DNA from: Aspergillus flavus
Taxonomy: Eukaryota; Ascomycota; Eurotiomycetes; Eurotiales; Aspergillaceae
Direction of reading: 5' to 3'
Length of the DNA stretch: 64,000 nt
Assembly: GCF_009017415.1 (NCBI RefSeq)
Contig: NC_092404.1
Span: forward strand, 2,294,001-2,358,000
A program made the position numbers and the translations under genes. This document shows positions 46,968 through 58,953 of the stretch, piece after piece (position 1 is the stretch's first letter; every line of letters starts with the position of its first letter). Under the pieces are notes generated by a model that worked only from the letters and a program-made list of their open reading frames with translations, had not been told where the DNA came from and did no database searches.

Positions 46968-49139
46968 TTATCCCAATCCTGACTGGCGGAGGCGCTGCTC
47001 CTGCGCGAGGAAGTTCCATCCGTCCCATTGGACCGATCCTGGACTCACCCAGTTCTGGGGACGGAGTTGAGCAAAGAGTGGCTCTGGGATGTATTCCACC
47101 GGTGGAGTGGGGTAGGGTTGGATGAAGGATGGTGCAGCTGAGGTCGGGACGGTGTTGTCCATTGGTACTAAGTTTTGTTGTTGTTGGTTTCGGGCATTGA
47201 CGAAGTCCCTGCATGTCTTTTGTTAGTTTGATACTGTCTTAAGCTGGGAGTTTGGGAGGGGGTGGGTCTAACTTACAGAAGCTGGCGTATAACCGGCACG
47301 GCCTTACTGCAGAAATTACTGCGGTTCGACAGTGCCGCGAAGGCATCCAATGATCGCCAGAGGAGATCGTGGGTCTCGGTGAATTCGAACTGGCTGTCCG
47401 GGTGCATGAGAATAGCACAGAGAACAACGACTGCGTGGAAAGCGTGGAAGCTTCCCAACCCACTGTTGTACCATTTGTACGTGGAATACTGGGGCAGGTC
47501 GTGTAGAGACTGGTAGATTGCCAGAGTTGCCTTGGCAGATGCGGCGCACTTAGCTCTCGCAGAGCATGTCTCGGGTGTAACCTCGCCTTGCAAGTAGCGG
47601 CATAGATTAGGACGGAGGGAGAGAAGGAACAGCTGGTGGAGGTGGCCGTACAAGGTGTTTAAGTTGGCCAGATGGTGGCTTGGAAGTGTTTCGCCGCTGG
47701 CATCGAGTTGATACCGCTTGTCGCAGGTTTCATGGATTGCTAGGATCTCCGTCTCGATCTGCGAGATGCTGAATCTTGGTGCGAACGTGAAGAGGGTTTC
47801 GCAGATCATCGAAGAGATCTTGGATAGCTGATATTCCAGCAAGAGGTAGGTCGTTTGAGTGGGCTGCATTGCGGGCTCTGATTTTCCTCCTGTGAGCAAG
47901 TCCACGTCGTTGATCTCCAACGGGAACTTTACATCCTGAGAATGTATTCTCTGATCGGGACCGCCAAAGGTGTTGTTCTGGTTGATATAGAGGATCATGA
48001 GACCAGTCCAGGCACGCCTACGTTCCTCGCGCTCGATGGGGCCCAGGCCAAATCGTTCGGGGTCAACATGACACCCCATTGAGATTGCTACATGATGCGT
48101 AAAGCCCAACAGGGTCCACGTAGGTAGTCCACGGTGGATCCTTGCGTAGTTCACGAGGACGAGGCACTGGAGAGAGTTGATGGAGTGGCGAGAAAACACG
48201 CCATCGGCTGCCAAGCATCGCAGCGCTGCCGAGCGATAGCGCGTTGATAGGACTTTGATATTGCGGCTGACCGTCTTTTCACGACCCAAGTCGGAAAGCA
48301 GTGGATCATCGTCATCGAGGGCGGTGACGGCAATTCCCAAAATAATAAATAAGAGGGCAATCCATGCCGTGCTTACACTGCTTGGATCATGACAGAATCG
48401 CTGGTACTCAGCTTCGAACGTCAAATCATGCAGAATATGGAACATCTGATTCGAGTTAGTTAGAGTTCCGTTTACAGATAAGTTCCGAGGGGGGAGAATG
48501 AGATAGGGCAGGACCTACAGGAGAGAATACTCGGAAGTAGACATCTTTTAGTGCGTCGCAATATCGGCCCGGAGGAAGCACCGCCAGTAATTCCTCTCTG
48601 GAAATGTTGTTTCTGGCAAAGGGAATCTGTAAATCATCGCCTTCCTCTGGAATGTCGGCATCGACGTCATGCACTGCACTTCCTGTCACTGAACCCCACT
48701 GAGATGCCAGCGGAAGATAACGGACATAGCCCGAAGAAAACGTCTGGAGGGTGCCAAAGTTGCCTAGGAACGAGTTCCTGATGTCAGGTTGGCTGATGCC
48801 GATAGAACTGTCTGGTTCCGAGAAGCTCCCAGCTACACTAGGCGACATTTGTGGTGAAAGGGAATCGCTCATGTATGAACTGGCGGCCTGCTTGTGCAGC
48901 GTATCTTCAAGATTGCGGATGCGCGCCAGCAGCTCCTTTTGCAAAGTCGCATCCGCCGTCACTGTATTCTCGGAGGATAACCGAGGCTGGCCCAAGTAGA
49001 CACAGTCTTCCGCTCCTAGTCCTCGTCGGACACAGGTCTGGCACGGACGGCCGTCTCGGGAACAGCGGATCTTCCTTGTCCGGCATGCTTGACAGCTAAT
49101 GGGCAGTCTCTTCCCAGTGGAACGACTTGATGAAGTCAT
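46968..49139 (-). CDS. Zn2Cys6 transcription factor with fungal-specific TF domain
   Basis: Three exons, 49139-48519, 48445-47277 and 47208-46968, give 676 aa. N-terminal zinc cluster with C16, C19, C26, C33, C36 and C46 (x2, x6, x6, x2, x9 spacing) in ISCQACRTRKIRCSRDGRPC. A coiled-coil linker follows (LQKELLARIRNLEDTLHKQ). The fungal TF domain is visible as VNYARIHRGLPTWTLLGFTHHVAISMG and then EREERRRAWTGLMILYINQN. The C-terminal last exon is Gln/Pro-rich and may be an activation region. Nuclear regulator; target unknown. Tail-to-tail with the sugar transporter 574 bp away, a possible but unproven target. Confidence 0.92.
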
Positions 49140-49861
49140 AGTACCGATGGGGAGACAAGAGGAACTTGTCTAGCCAACTCCACACGATCAGACTTCAAGT
49201 GGAGGTTGTTACGGTCTGGGGTTTGGAAAAGAGATCTTATAATCCACAATCTATGATGGTGTCCACAGTCTTGAATGGTTGAATGGAGAGAGAGAGATAG
49301 AGAGAGATGAGTACACCTTTCCGAGAACTCGAGAATTCCGGTCGCCTTTAAACTGGAGAGAAAACGCCCTTGTCCAGAGATCTGCGAGCTGAATTGGTAG
49401 ATGAGCTACACCGAATCGAGATGAACACCTCCGTTCCACGCGCTGTCGGTAGAAGGAATGTGCAATGACCATTAGAGTTAACCCTGCAACAAATTGGAAC
49501 ATAGACTACCTTCCTAGTTGGCTGGCAGTATGGCTACATATCGAATCAGGAACGGAATCCTTGTCCTTCTACTGGGCAGGGGCATGCAAGCCCAGGCCTT
49601 CTAGAAAAACCAAAAGCCATGTGGCTAGCGCCTCAATCGGTTTAAAGTTTTCACTTTGCAGATTCTGTGCCATGTGGAACGGTATGCCACGCGAAAAAAG
49701 GGAGCAAGGAACATGGTCAACGTGGAAGACTATTTGACAATGGCTGAAATGGATTTTAGGATCCGCTGGGGGCTGATCGCCGAGTGGAGATTCGTTCCCA
49801 AGGACGTGTGTGTGGGGGGAGGGAGAGAATACCAGTAGGTGCAGATTAAAGAAAGATAAAG

Positions 49862-49879
49862 AAAAAAAAAAAAAAAAAA
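49862..49879 (+). repeat. A18 homopolymer
   Basis: Eighteen consecutive A bases, read directly, upstream of the Zn2Cys6 gene. Homopolymers of this length are prone to slippage and sequencing error. Confidence 0.9.
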
Positions 49880-50018
49880 GGGCAGAAAGAAAATAAAAGA
49901 AATCCTTACCATCTCAGAAAATCGATATTTCCCCACAGCCATTAGATTTGCGGCGCTCTTTTTCTTTTCCTTTTATTGGTATGGGTTCTTCAATTATTTT
50001 ATTTATTATTGTTTTTTC

Positions 50019-50109
50019 TGAGGGGAACTCGTCTCTTTTCCATCTCTTTTTCTTTTCTTTTTCTTTTTCTTTTTTTTTTTTTTTCTTTTTTTTTTTTTTT
50101 GCCCCCCCT
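50019..50109 (+). repeat. Polypyrimidine tract
   Basis: About 90 bases almost only T and C, with long T runs ending in a C run. Its mirror-like character could form unusual DNA structure. It lies in the divergent intergenic region, with no known role. Confidence 0.8.
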
Positions 50110-52528
50110 AGTAGCCATGCAATGGACAGATGCAAGCGTGACCCAGGATTTGTTCGGATTATTTCCGTGTATTCCGTACTACTAAGTAGTAGTAGTAGTG
50201 ACATGTCTCATCATTCTGCATGGTTAGTCGGCAAATGGACGAACCATCCTATCATCCCTTGTCTCACGGACGTCACGGCGATGTCCAGTCCATACTCTGG
50301 ATGCATAAACATCCCAGACAGATATGCACCCAGCCCCTTCATCCGGCAACCACTTCGGCAAAACCCCATGGAAATTGTTTCCGACCGACTCTCCCATGGA
50401 CAGGCAAGCCGAGAACGAACTACACTTAGAGCACCCTACTATGACTACATTTACTACATTGGTATTTGCTATCATATTAATGAGGGCAGCATTTGAAAAA
50501 TTCAGTCCAAGCTGAAGAAAGAGAAAGAAAGAATCACAAAAAATAAATTGAATTAAATCAAAACGAAATAAAATGAAATAGAAGGAAATAAAAAATCAAT
50601 AACATTCCACACTAGGAAGATACATTCCCTTCGGTAGCGACATCTGTTCCTCTCTACGAGAACAGAGAAAGAGTCGCCACCGCCTGGATGCACCTCTTAG
50701 CCGGTACGAACGACGCTTTGACATGAGATCCAATTTCCAGGTGTGGGTAGATGATCGTGGGACAGGGTTTTCTAGAAGCCTGAACGAAGATCCTTAAAAT
50801 GACTCGCTCACCTAAGCGATCTACTTAAAACATTCTTCAATTTTAATTTATTTTTTTTTTAATTTATTTCACGACGGTGCGTGGTTCGGCTGGAAAACCA
50901 AACGAAGGGAGGCAAATTGGATGTGTGTTTCACCCTGCATGTAAGGTGCATGAGCTCAGTCCTCCTCTTAGTTGCCTCGTAGCGCTTCGTGTTGCGTCGC
51001 ACTACTGCCCGCGTGGCAAATAACGAGGTTCCCAAAGAGATAACACTTAAAACACAAGACAAGCCTAATTTATCAAATACCTATCTTTCGGTTCAGAAAA
51101 TCGGCTGTTATGGACAAAAGTCGTTCATTGTTCTTCTGGTAGGGTTGTCGGTGGTTCAGGAGTCTCTTTGGTTTTGTTGTGGTCGCAACGATGATGACGT
51201 TGAAAATATGATGAATCAGATCCAATGCAAGTGTTTCGAAAATGGAAGGTTTCTAGAAGAGCCCCGTACCCCGTGCCCCAGATACTAACATGAGATAGGT
51301 CCAGCGCGATAGTCACAGTTGACGATCGCAAGAACTATCTTGGGCAAGTATTAGTACTATTTGTTGACTATTTAGTATTTACATGTATAGTACCCATCTA
51401 TGCTCATCCTCAACTACGTACCGACTCAGGTACAGTACTTCTCCCACTTTTCCGAACCATGGGCGGTGAGCAAAAAATAAAGGAACCCGTAATCCTCGGA
51501 AACCCTATCCCCACGAGTTTCCCGTTGGAACCCCATTCAACGAATGGATGGACCATTCCATTGATTACCTCGAAAGATGGTGGAAGACAGAGCCTCACTA
51601 CTTTCTACTCAGTACTAGCCGGGATTTTGGGGCTTCAGTCTGGACGGCCGAGTCGGGCAAATCGGGCGCTCAGCCTCAATTTGTGTCATATCAACGATGA
51701 GGTCATCGTTATGTCGAACCAGGACTCGGTCGGGGTAAAATAAGATAACAAGTATAAGATAGATAGAAATTACCCGTACCGTGGTTTTTGCATCGGAAGA
51801 TGATCCACATTTCCCTAAACTGATAGGTTTACCGTGGACTCGAATATTCGTTTGTAGTTGTTTTGATATTGATTTGATATACTGCGTTGGTTGCTGAATA
51901 GGAATTACTAACTCGTGACTCGACTTTTCATTACATCACGAGAGAGGTGTTTCCACGTGGGTTGATCGCCCCTCTTCTCCCCGTTGTTCTTTGTCTTTCT
52001 CTTCCTCTTCCTATACACCTTCGCTTACCCTTCTCACCCTCTCTTCATCCCATCGTCGTCGTCGATGTTCATCAGGCTTCATCTACATCCTTTCTATATG
52101 CCCACTTTGGTTGATCGTATGATGTGTTGCAGATCCTAAAAATAACTATCCTCTGGTTTTGCCAGTTGTCCAAGCCCCTGCATGTTGCTACTAGTGATCA
52201 GTAGTCTGGTCGGCGTGTGCGGGATCTGATTTGCCCCTCTTGGTCGCTAATCCAGTATTCCCCCTCCACTCAAGGGCTCCTGAACTGTGTCGAATCTTCT
52301 GCTGCTTCGATCGGCGTTTTGTCATCATCCTTCCCGTCCGTCAACCTCTAACCAATCCTCTTTACCGTTCCTCCCTTCGTACACGGTTCCAGCCTCTGTA
52401 CCCTCCCCACTTTCGCAGCCCCTCATCCCGCTTCACATTCCAACAGCTGAATTTACCATTCTACCTTCTGTTCTATTCATTACCAGACAATCCTTATCCT
52501 TTCATTTTATTCATCATCAATTATCCTC

Positions 52529-55238
52529 ATGTCATACATATACAGAGAGCGTGAGCGAGAACGCGACTGGGATGAACCACGTTCTCCCGTCACGATCAAA
52601 CGTTACGTCATCTCTCCCGAAGAAGAGCGAGAGCGAGAGCGAGACGTTCTTTACCGACGCGAAGATCCCTTTACTGGCGACCGACAGTTGGTGATTCGAC
52701 GGTCTACAGACCGGGAGGAACCCGTCATGCTCCAACGTTATGAGCGTGATGTCGACTATGACTCCCGCAGCTATGACTACCGTTCCGAGAGGGATTATTA
52801 CGAACGTGAGTACAAGGAGCCTGAACTTCTCCATCGCTATTATCCTACCCCCGTTGTCATTCTTGAGAGGCAACCAGTACTTATGGTTGAAGCTCGAGGT
52901 CCTGTCTACGTCAACCCGCGAGAGTCCGACTATGAGGTTGTCCACCGCTCAGAAGTGGACCGAGAGCCTGGGTATTATTATCATCGCCGTGTTCGCGAAT
53001 ATGACAATGACCGTCGGTTTCACCGTGAACTTAGCCCTAGCGACTCAGTGTCCCAGACTACCCGCCGTCGGGATGACCGGGATGACCGCGACTATAGCAG
53101 CGATGATAGCATGGTCTACATCCGCAAAGAGACCCGTGAGTATGATGACCACCCGCATCATCGACGTCATCTTGCCGAGGGTGCTTTGGTCGGAATTGGT
53201 GCTGCAGAGTTACTCCGCAATCGCCGAAAAAAAGAAGGCGAAGATGTTTCGAGTGGGGTGGGTCGCCTCGGACGGGATATTGGTGCTGGTGCCCTGGGTG
53301 CTGTAGCAGTGAACGCGGCATCCCGAGCCAGAGATTACTATCGCAGCAAAAGCCGACATCGCTCGCACTCATTTGACGATGATCGAAGCTCTCGCTCCCA
53401 TCACCGTCATCATCATCATAGTCACAGCCACTCCCGTCGCAGTCGCAGTCGCAGTCACTCTCATTCTCATTCCCGGGCAAGAACTTTGGCAGAACTTGGC
53501 CTGGGTGCTGCCGCTATTGCTGGCGCCGTGGCCCTTGCTCGAAACAAATCTAAAGATGAGCGACGAAGCCGTTCTCGCCATCGAAGTAGGTCACGACACC
53601 ACCGTTCATCTTCTGTCAGGTCGGGAAAGACTACCGATGGCGAGAAGCGCAGTGAGTCGCAGCGTAGAAAGCATATGGCAGGCGCTGGCTTGGCTGGTGC
53701 TGCGGTGGCTGGTCTCGTCGAGAAGGCACGCAGTCGCTCTCGCTCTCGTAAACGTGAGTCGCGATCCCATAGCAGGCTCCGAAAGGCTCTTCCTGTCGTA
53801 GCAGCTGGCTTGGGCACCGCTGCTGCGACGGGGCTTTACGAAAAGCACAAAGAGAAGCAAGAAGAGGGCGAAGCTTCGCGCCGCAGGGAACGATCTAGAT
53901 CTCGAAGCAGGGCGCCTTCCGAAATCTACCCTGACCCGACACGGGACTCGGCTGGTTTGATCGAGTATGGTCAGGATCCGGTTCACGGAAGGATTCCCAC
54001 GGCGGACTACTACGGGCGGCCTACGAGTCAACAGGCTTATTACTCCGATGCTTCTGACCCGGCTGTCAGCGGCACGGGATTTGGCTCGTCACGGCATCGT
54101 GGTCGCAGCATTAGCCGCAGCCGCAGCCGGAGTCGTGGTGGAAGATACAGCGGTAGCCCTTCTGGGTCTGATAGCAGCGATCGCAGAAGGCGGCGAAGAA
54201 GACAAGATAAGCATCGTAGCCGGTCTCGTGACTTAGCTGAGGCTGCTTTGGCCGCAACTGGCGTCGGTTATGCGGCTCATAAATATACGCAGCGGAGAGA
54301 GCGGAAGAAGGCGGAGCAAGAGAGGGAAAGGCCAAGTGAGTGGCCATAGCAGATTGAGAGGGTTACAGTGTGGTCGGACTAATATCTCTCGACCAGGATT
54401 CGACGAGGATGCACGCCAGGACTCGTATGGCGAACCGTATAGCCCTGAACCGTATCAGCACACTGCTCTGCCCCCCCAGTCGAGTGAGCATCAATACTAC
54501 CCTAATACCAATTACTTTCCACCACCTCCTGGATCCGCCCCTCGACCAGCTGGAAGCACCGCCCCGTACAACCCGGCCGATTACCCTCCTCCCCCTGTCG
54601 CTGTTCCACCTTCGCAGCAGTATGGTTATCCTCCTCCAGGACCCGAGTCATTCGTGTCTCGACCCCGGAGGGCAGATGAGAATGTGAGTGCTGCATGGAA
54701 CTCTTCCCCTCCCATTTCCCAAGCTCATATGGATGATGGTGGGTTCAGGGACGATTGCCAATGCACCAGAGGGAATTCTAACTCGAAAACTTTAGGTTTA
54801 AATATCCAATCTCCAACGAGGACCCCCCGTGCGAAGAAGCGAAGACCATGCGCTGCGAGTCAGTCTCCTCAGTCAAAGTCAGTTGCTTTTGATCTCAGTT
54901 CAGAAGATGGTCAACAAATGGACCCGGGTTATGAAACTGACGATAGCGATTCAACGATTGGTTCGTCGAGCGGGGTTCGTCGCCACGGGCACCGTCGGCA
55001 CCATTCTTCCTCTGAATCCTATTCATCCAGAACGGAATCAGAGACTCAACGCATGGCATCTGAGAAGAAAGCGAGATCGAATACTTCAGGAAAAGAGATA
55101 GAATCGGATTCGGACTCGACAATTGACCTACCTGATCGCTTCGACTCACAAGGCCGACTTCTGCCCCAGCACGAAGACAATATGTTCGCCGGCGGGCTCG
55201 ACAGTCTGCTAAGGGGAATTAATAGAGTTTTTGTCTAG
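52529..55238 (+). CDS. DUF3824 protein, Arg/Ser/His-rich, fungal-specific
   Basis: Two exons, 52529-54335 and 54397-55238, give 882 aa. The N-terminus has alternating Arg/Glu (YRERERERDWDEPRSP), then Tyr/Arg/Asp-rich text. The repeated core has glycine/alanine helices (ALVGIGAAELLRNRRKKEG, AELGLGAAAIAGAVALARNK, AGAGLAGAAVAGLVEKARSRS, VVAAGLGTAAATGLYEKHKEK) separated by RS/HS dipeptide repeats. This pattern is the DUF3824 hallmark. The second exon is Pro/Tyr-rich (NYFPPPPGS, NPADYPPPP, RPRRADENVSAA) and ends with DSTIDLPDRFDSQGR, which is conserved in the family. The function is unknown; the RS repeats suggest a phosphorylated scaffold, as inference only. Confidence 0.9.
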
Positions 55239-56196
55239 CTGCTTTGTTTAGTTATTTTAAATTTTGGAATTAGGTGGCTTTTTAGGTTTTGGTTTGACGT
55301 GATGACCTTACGATTCATGGAAGTTCTTGATGGGTTGTTATATGGAGAATTTGCGACGATATGATGTGATGATATTTATCATGGATTTAACGATTCTGCC
55401 TTGAAATCAGATATTTTGTCCTTAATTGAATAGTATTATGATTTTTAACCGATGTTCAAGATTTATGCCAAAAATGGACCCTTCCTCAATCTTCAAGATA
55501 CATAAAACTTTCAGATGACTTGAGAAATACAGCAGTGGCACTTTACGTGCGCTGATATAATATATTATGTACAGACATACATACACAAATTGGAAGCATG
55601 GATTCAATCCAGCCGTGACATGACTCTGGCGGCGAACGGAATAGGTCGCCTGTTCCTATTCCCAAATCAAAAATTCTAATTGAGCAACACCTAGAACAAC
55701 ACAAAACAAAGCCCCAGAACTATGGACAGAAACGCGCCGTGCTGATGCATACATAATCAAAGTCTTTTTCTCAACGTGCTATTCCATGCTTTGCTGTTTG
55801 TTTCGTGGTAATATATCAGATAATCGTGACGCATCGTTGGGGGAACGTAGTATAGATATCATAAAATAGGGGAAAAGGGAAGCCGTAAGTTGACAAAGGA
55901 AAAGTCATTATGTCAAACGAATCCGTTGACAGCCCCTTCCTGTAGAATTGAAGTAACTCCAGATCAAGAAGGGTTCTTGTTCTCGTGTTGGAAACAAAAG
56001 GGATTAGTAAGGCCGTAGCAACAAGGGCTATCTTCCCAGTATTGGTTGGAAGACGAAGATTTGGCACGGAAGCAGAGGATCTAACCATAGCAGAAGGATA
56101 TACAAAAAAGAACAAGGGCAAAGGCTGAAATGAGCCGGTAAAATCCTGAGTTCGATAATAGAGGATTGAAATCAACGGCAACCGAGCCGTGATCAC
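55239..56196. other. Convergent spacer, DUF3824 gene / VAC7
   Basis: AT-rich 3' flanks of two convergent genes. The frame at 55816-56196 on the minus strand continues past the VAC7 stop and is not credible as a gene. Confidence 0.55.
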
Positions 56197-58953
56197 CTAT
56201 CCGGTGATTCCCAAAGCTTCTCGTACCAAATCGACCATTGAGCGTTTGGTGGCTATTTGACGCAGCTCGGGCAGACTGCGACGAAGTGACCTTGTTTTAG
56301 ATATGGTAACTGTGTCGTCGTCTCCAGGATCAGGCTTGTCGTTGCCATCTCCAGTGCCATTGTCACCTTTGTCGGGCACCACTTGAACACTGGAGCTGAC
56401 AGATGCCGAAAGGAATCGGGAGCTCAGTGGTAACTGGTACTTCACAACACCACGGACTATCAGCTCGAATGGATGTTGTAGTACCCGCTCCCACCGCTCT
56501 GTACCGCCCTCCTCCGTCTTATTACCTGGCCGAGCGAGACGGATCTGGCCCTTAGAGGTGGATGATACATAGTTCCATGGCGATGCTTCAAAGGTTAGGG
56601 GTGAATCAAAACGGAAAACACGGCCTAACAGCATTGTCTGGGGGTCACCGGCCGGGTCAGTTGGGATAGGATCGGTGCCTTTGTCCACACCACCGTTCTT
56701 GTACCCCATACGTTTTGATAAGCCTGTTTCGTTTAGGAGGCAACCGCTGCTTCCGGCACAACGTGCTAGACTAGCTAAACGGGCTCGTCTCCTGCTATCT
56801 CCGACACGGGGAAAGTCACTCCAGTCCGATCCTTGATCTCGCCATAATTTGTCTGTCCCAACGAATCGACTCTTCGCAAAGATGTTCATATCCATGTCGT
56901 CTATTGCGACAGGAAAGAGGTTAGGGTTCGTGGCGCGTACGCTGAGGTCCAACATGATCTCTTGTTCTGAGGCGAGCACATTCTGGATAGCAAGGATCTG
57001 GACATTTACGAGCGATTTGGTAATGCCAACAATAAAGGACGTGGCTCCTCCGATAAGAACAAGAAGTAAAATGCATATGACAACACAAGTGCCGTACCGT
57101 GAGAAAAAGCCACGCTGCCGCTGCTGCATGTACTCCATCTGACGCAAACTGGCACTTCCGGGACGTCGATTGCCGTGACGACTTCTAGTTGTACGTGGAG
57201 AGCCTACTAGGGGAGTCCGTTCGTCATCTGCACCTTCCGCATCAAAATCGTAACCATATATCTCGCCCGCCTTTCTAGTATTGTTGATCGTGCGATAATT
57301 CTGGCCTCCACGAGTGACGGGATGTCGCGGCTGCCGAAATCCTCCGATGAAGTGTCGAGGAGATTTTGGATACGCCTGGGACTGGGGAAACGGGGAGTCG
57401 CTATCGAACAACGAATGATACGCATTGTTGCGCCCATATCGCCCTGTATGATGGTGGCGGGGAGTATGAGTTCCGCCACTGTCGACTCTTGAGTGACTCC
57501 GAGCACTTTCTTCGCCTGCATCCCCATCGACACTGCCAGCGTACGTGTTATTGGTGAACTTCATGCTGCGCTTGCCTGTAACACTATGATTCCCATCTCG
57601 CATTCCAGGACGCCCACGAGCGCCTAATTGGTCAACCTGGCTGGCCATAGATGTCGCGCTAGGCGTACGGGAATGGTACCGATTTTGTCTCACTGGGTAC
57701 GGATCCGGTGGATTCGACTCGTAAACAAACGTTTCGTCAGAATCAGATACATCGGCTTCATCTACAGCGCTGGCTACTTTGGCTTCGAAAATGTCCGCTT
57801 TGGATGATGCAGCCCCACTAGGTAAGGCTGTCGGCTTGCGCGTTCTTTTCTTTTCCTTCTTCGGGCGGATGGTTTCAGTGCTGGGCTTCATTCGAAGAGT
57901 GCCTGGATCTACACGACCAGAATTGCTTCGGTCACCTGTTACCACGCCCAGGGAGACCTGAGGGATAGAACTGACTGTCTCCGTCTCGACGATCATGTTC
58001 CTAACTGATCCATCTGTCGGCTTACCGCGAGCACCTCCAAGCGACGTAGAGGACCGTTTCGGGATCAGGTTATCGGTGCCCTTGGCTCCCGAACCACGAC
58101 GGCGGTTCTCTTCTCGAAGTTCCAGGCTTTTATTTCCTCCGCTATCACTGCCGCTCTCGGCATTTTGCCTAGACGCCTTAGGCGTGCTATCCTCATCGAT
58201 CTTCTGCAATCGCGACTGTTCAAGCGCCGACTGGTTCAATATAGTCTCTGTCGATGGCGTTGACTGATCACTGGCCATTTCCTGCACCGTCTCGAGGGCA
58301 GAACCTGGCCCATTGATGCTCCTATTCACGGAGCGAGGCGCGCTGCGGTCGGACTTAGAATCGTCGACCAGTAAAGATCGTTTGCTGGACATATTCGGGA
58401 GGGTCGGTTCTTGTTCCACCCGACGGGATGTGGCCCATAACGGCATGTTAAGTTTCTCCGGACTCGTAGCATCGGTCGACCGTTCGACATTAGATGGAGG
58501 GTTGATGATGAGAGGTTTGCTGGTTTGGGACAGTGGCCGTTGTACGATAGTAGTGGATGGAAGAGTGTCCGAGCCCTGCCTTTGGTTAAGACTCGATCTA
58601 CTCGGGCTGCGACCTGCACTGGCTTTATGTGACCGAGATGAAACGCGAGAGGTTGAGGCGGAGTTGTGCGGGCGGCGGGCGGAGCGAACAGGGGAGGATT
58701 CACGGGAGGATATAGCCGAATTTGTTGACGAAGCTGGAGCTGACAACCCAGGAAATGCAGGGGTGAGTTTAGGCATCTGGGATGCGAGGGAGGCTTGGAT
58801 CTGCGAATTAAACGTTGAACGTGGCACTTCTATCATGTCACCTTCACTAGTAGATCGCCGAGACGTAGACGTCGTAGCCTCATCTTTTTTGGCCCTTCTG
58901 GATCCACCAGAGGTACCATTGCGGTAAGGCAACCTCTCGGATTCCGCTGCCAT
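56197..58953 (-). CDS. VAC7: Vac7-like vacuolar membrane protein (PI(3,5)P2 regulator)
   Basis: In yeast, Vac7 works with Vac14 and Fab1 to stimulate PI(3)P 5-kinase and so vacuole size and inheritance. This is an intronless frame of 918 aa from the ATG at 58953; the open frame continues 10 codons upstream only to a TTG. The first about 630 residues are Ser/Arg/Thr-rich and disordered. One membrane helix follows (RYGTCVVICILLLVLIGGATSFIVGI). The lumenal C-terminal part then carries the conserved LEA-like domain: LVNVQILAIQNVLASEQEIMLDLSVRATNPNLFPVAIDDMDMNIFAKS. The last segment is TKRSMVDLVREALGITG. This domain order matches fungal Vac7 proteins. Confidence 0.88.
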   Translation of the reverse strand: MAAESERLPYRNGTSGGSRRAKKDEATTSTSRRSTSEGDMIEVPRSTFNSQIQASLASQMPKLTPAFPGLSAPASSTNSAISSRESSPVRSARRPHNSASTSRVSSRSHKASAGRSPSRSSLNQRQGSDTLPSTTIVQRPLSQTSKPLIINPPSNVERSTDATSPEKLNMPLWATSRRVEQEPTLPNMSSKRSLLVDDSKSDRSAPRSVNRSINGPGSALETVQEMASDQSTPSTETILNQSALEQSRLQKIDEDSTPKASRQNAESGSDSGGNKSLELREENRRRGSGAKGTDNLIPKRSSTSLGGARGKPTDGSVRNMIVETETVSSIPQVSLGVVTGDRSNSGRVDPGTLRMKPSTETIRPKKEKKRTRKPTALPSGAASSKADIFEAKVASAVDEADVSDSDETFVYESNPPDPYPVRQNRYHSRTPSATSMASQVDQLGARGRPGMRDGNHSVTGKRSMKFTNNTYAGSVDGDAGEESARSHSRVDSGGTHTPRHHHTGRYGRNNAYHSLFDSDSPFPQSQAYPKSPRHFIGGFRQPRHPVTRGGQNYRTINNTRKAGEIYGYDFDAEGADDERTPLVGSPRTTRSRHGNRRPGSASLRQMEYMQQRQRGFFSRYGTCVVICILLLVLIGGATSFIVGITKSLVNVQILAIQNVLASEQEIMLDLSVRATNPNLFPVAIDDMDMNIFAKSRFVGTDKLWRDQGSDWSDFPRVGDSRRRARLASLARCAGSSGCLLNETGLSKRMGYKNGGVDKGTDPIPTDPAGDPQTMLLGRVFRFDSPLTFEASPWNYVSSTSKGQIRLARPGNKTEEGGTERWERVLQHPFELIVRGVVKYQLPLSSRFLSASVSSSVQVVPDKGDNGTGDGNDKPDPGDDDTVTISKTRSLRRSLPELRQIATKRSMVDLVREALGITG

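Larger units (their letters stand above)
49140..52528. other. 3.4-kb divergent intergenic region with simple-sequence tracts
   Basis: Divergent promoters of the Zn2Cys6 gene and the DUF3824 gene. Contains GA-rich sequence (49280-49310), an 18-base A run (49862-49879), a long polypyrimidine tract (about 50019-50109), an A-rich stretch (50510-50600) and a CT-rich leader (about 51960-52060). No credible gene or RNA gene was recognised. Confidence 0.55.

Noticed and set aside
58313..58927. 204-codon plus-strand frame
   Set aside because: Antisense shadow of the VAC7 serine-rich region.
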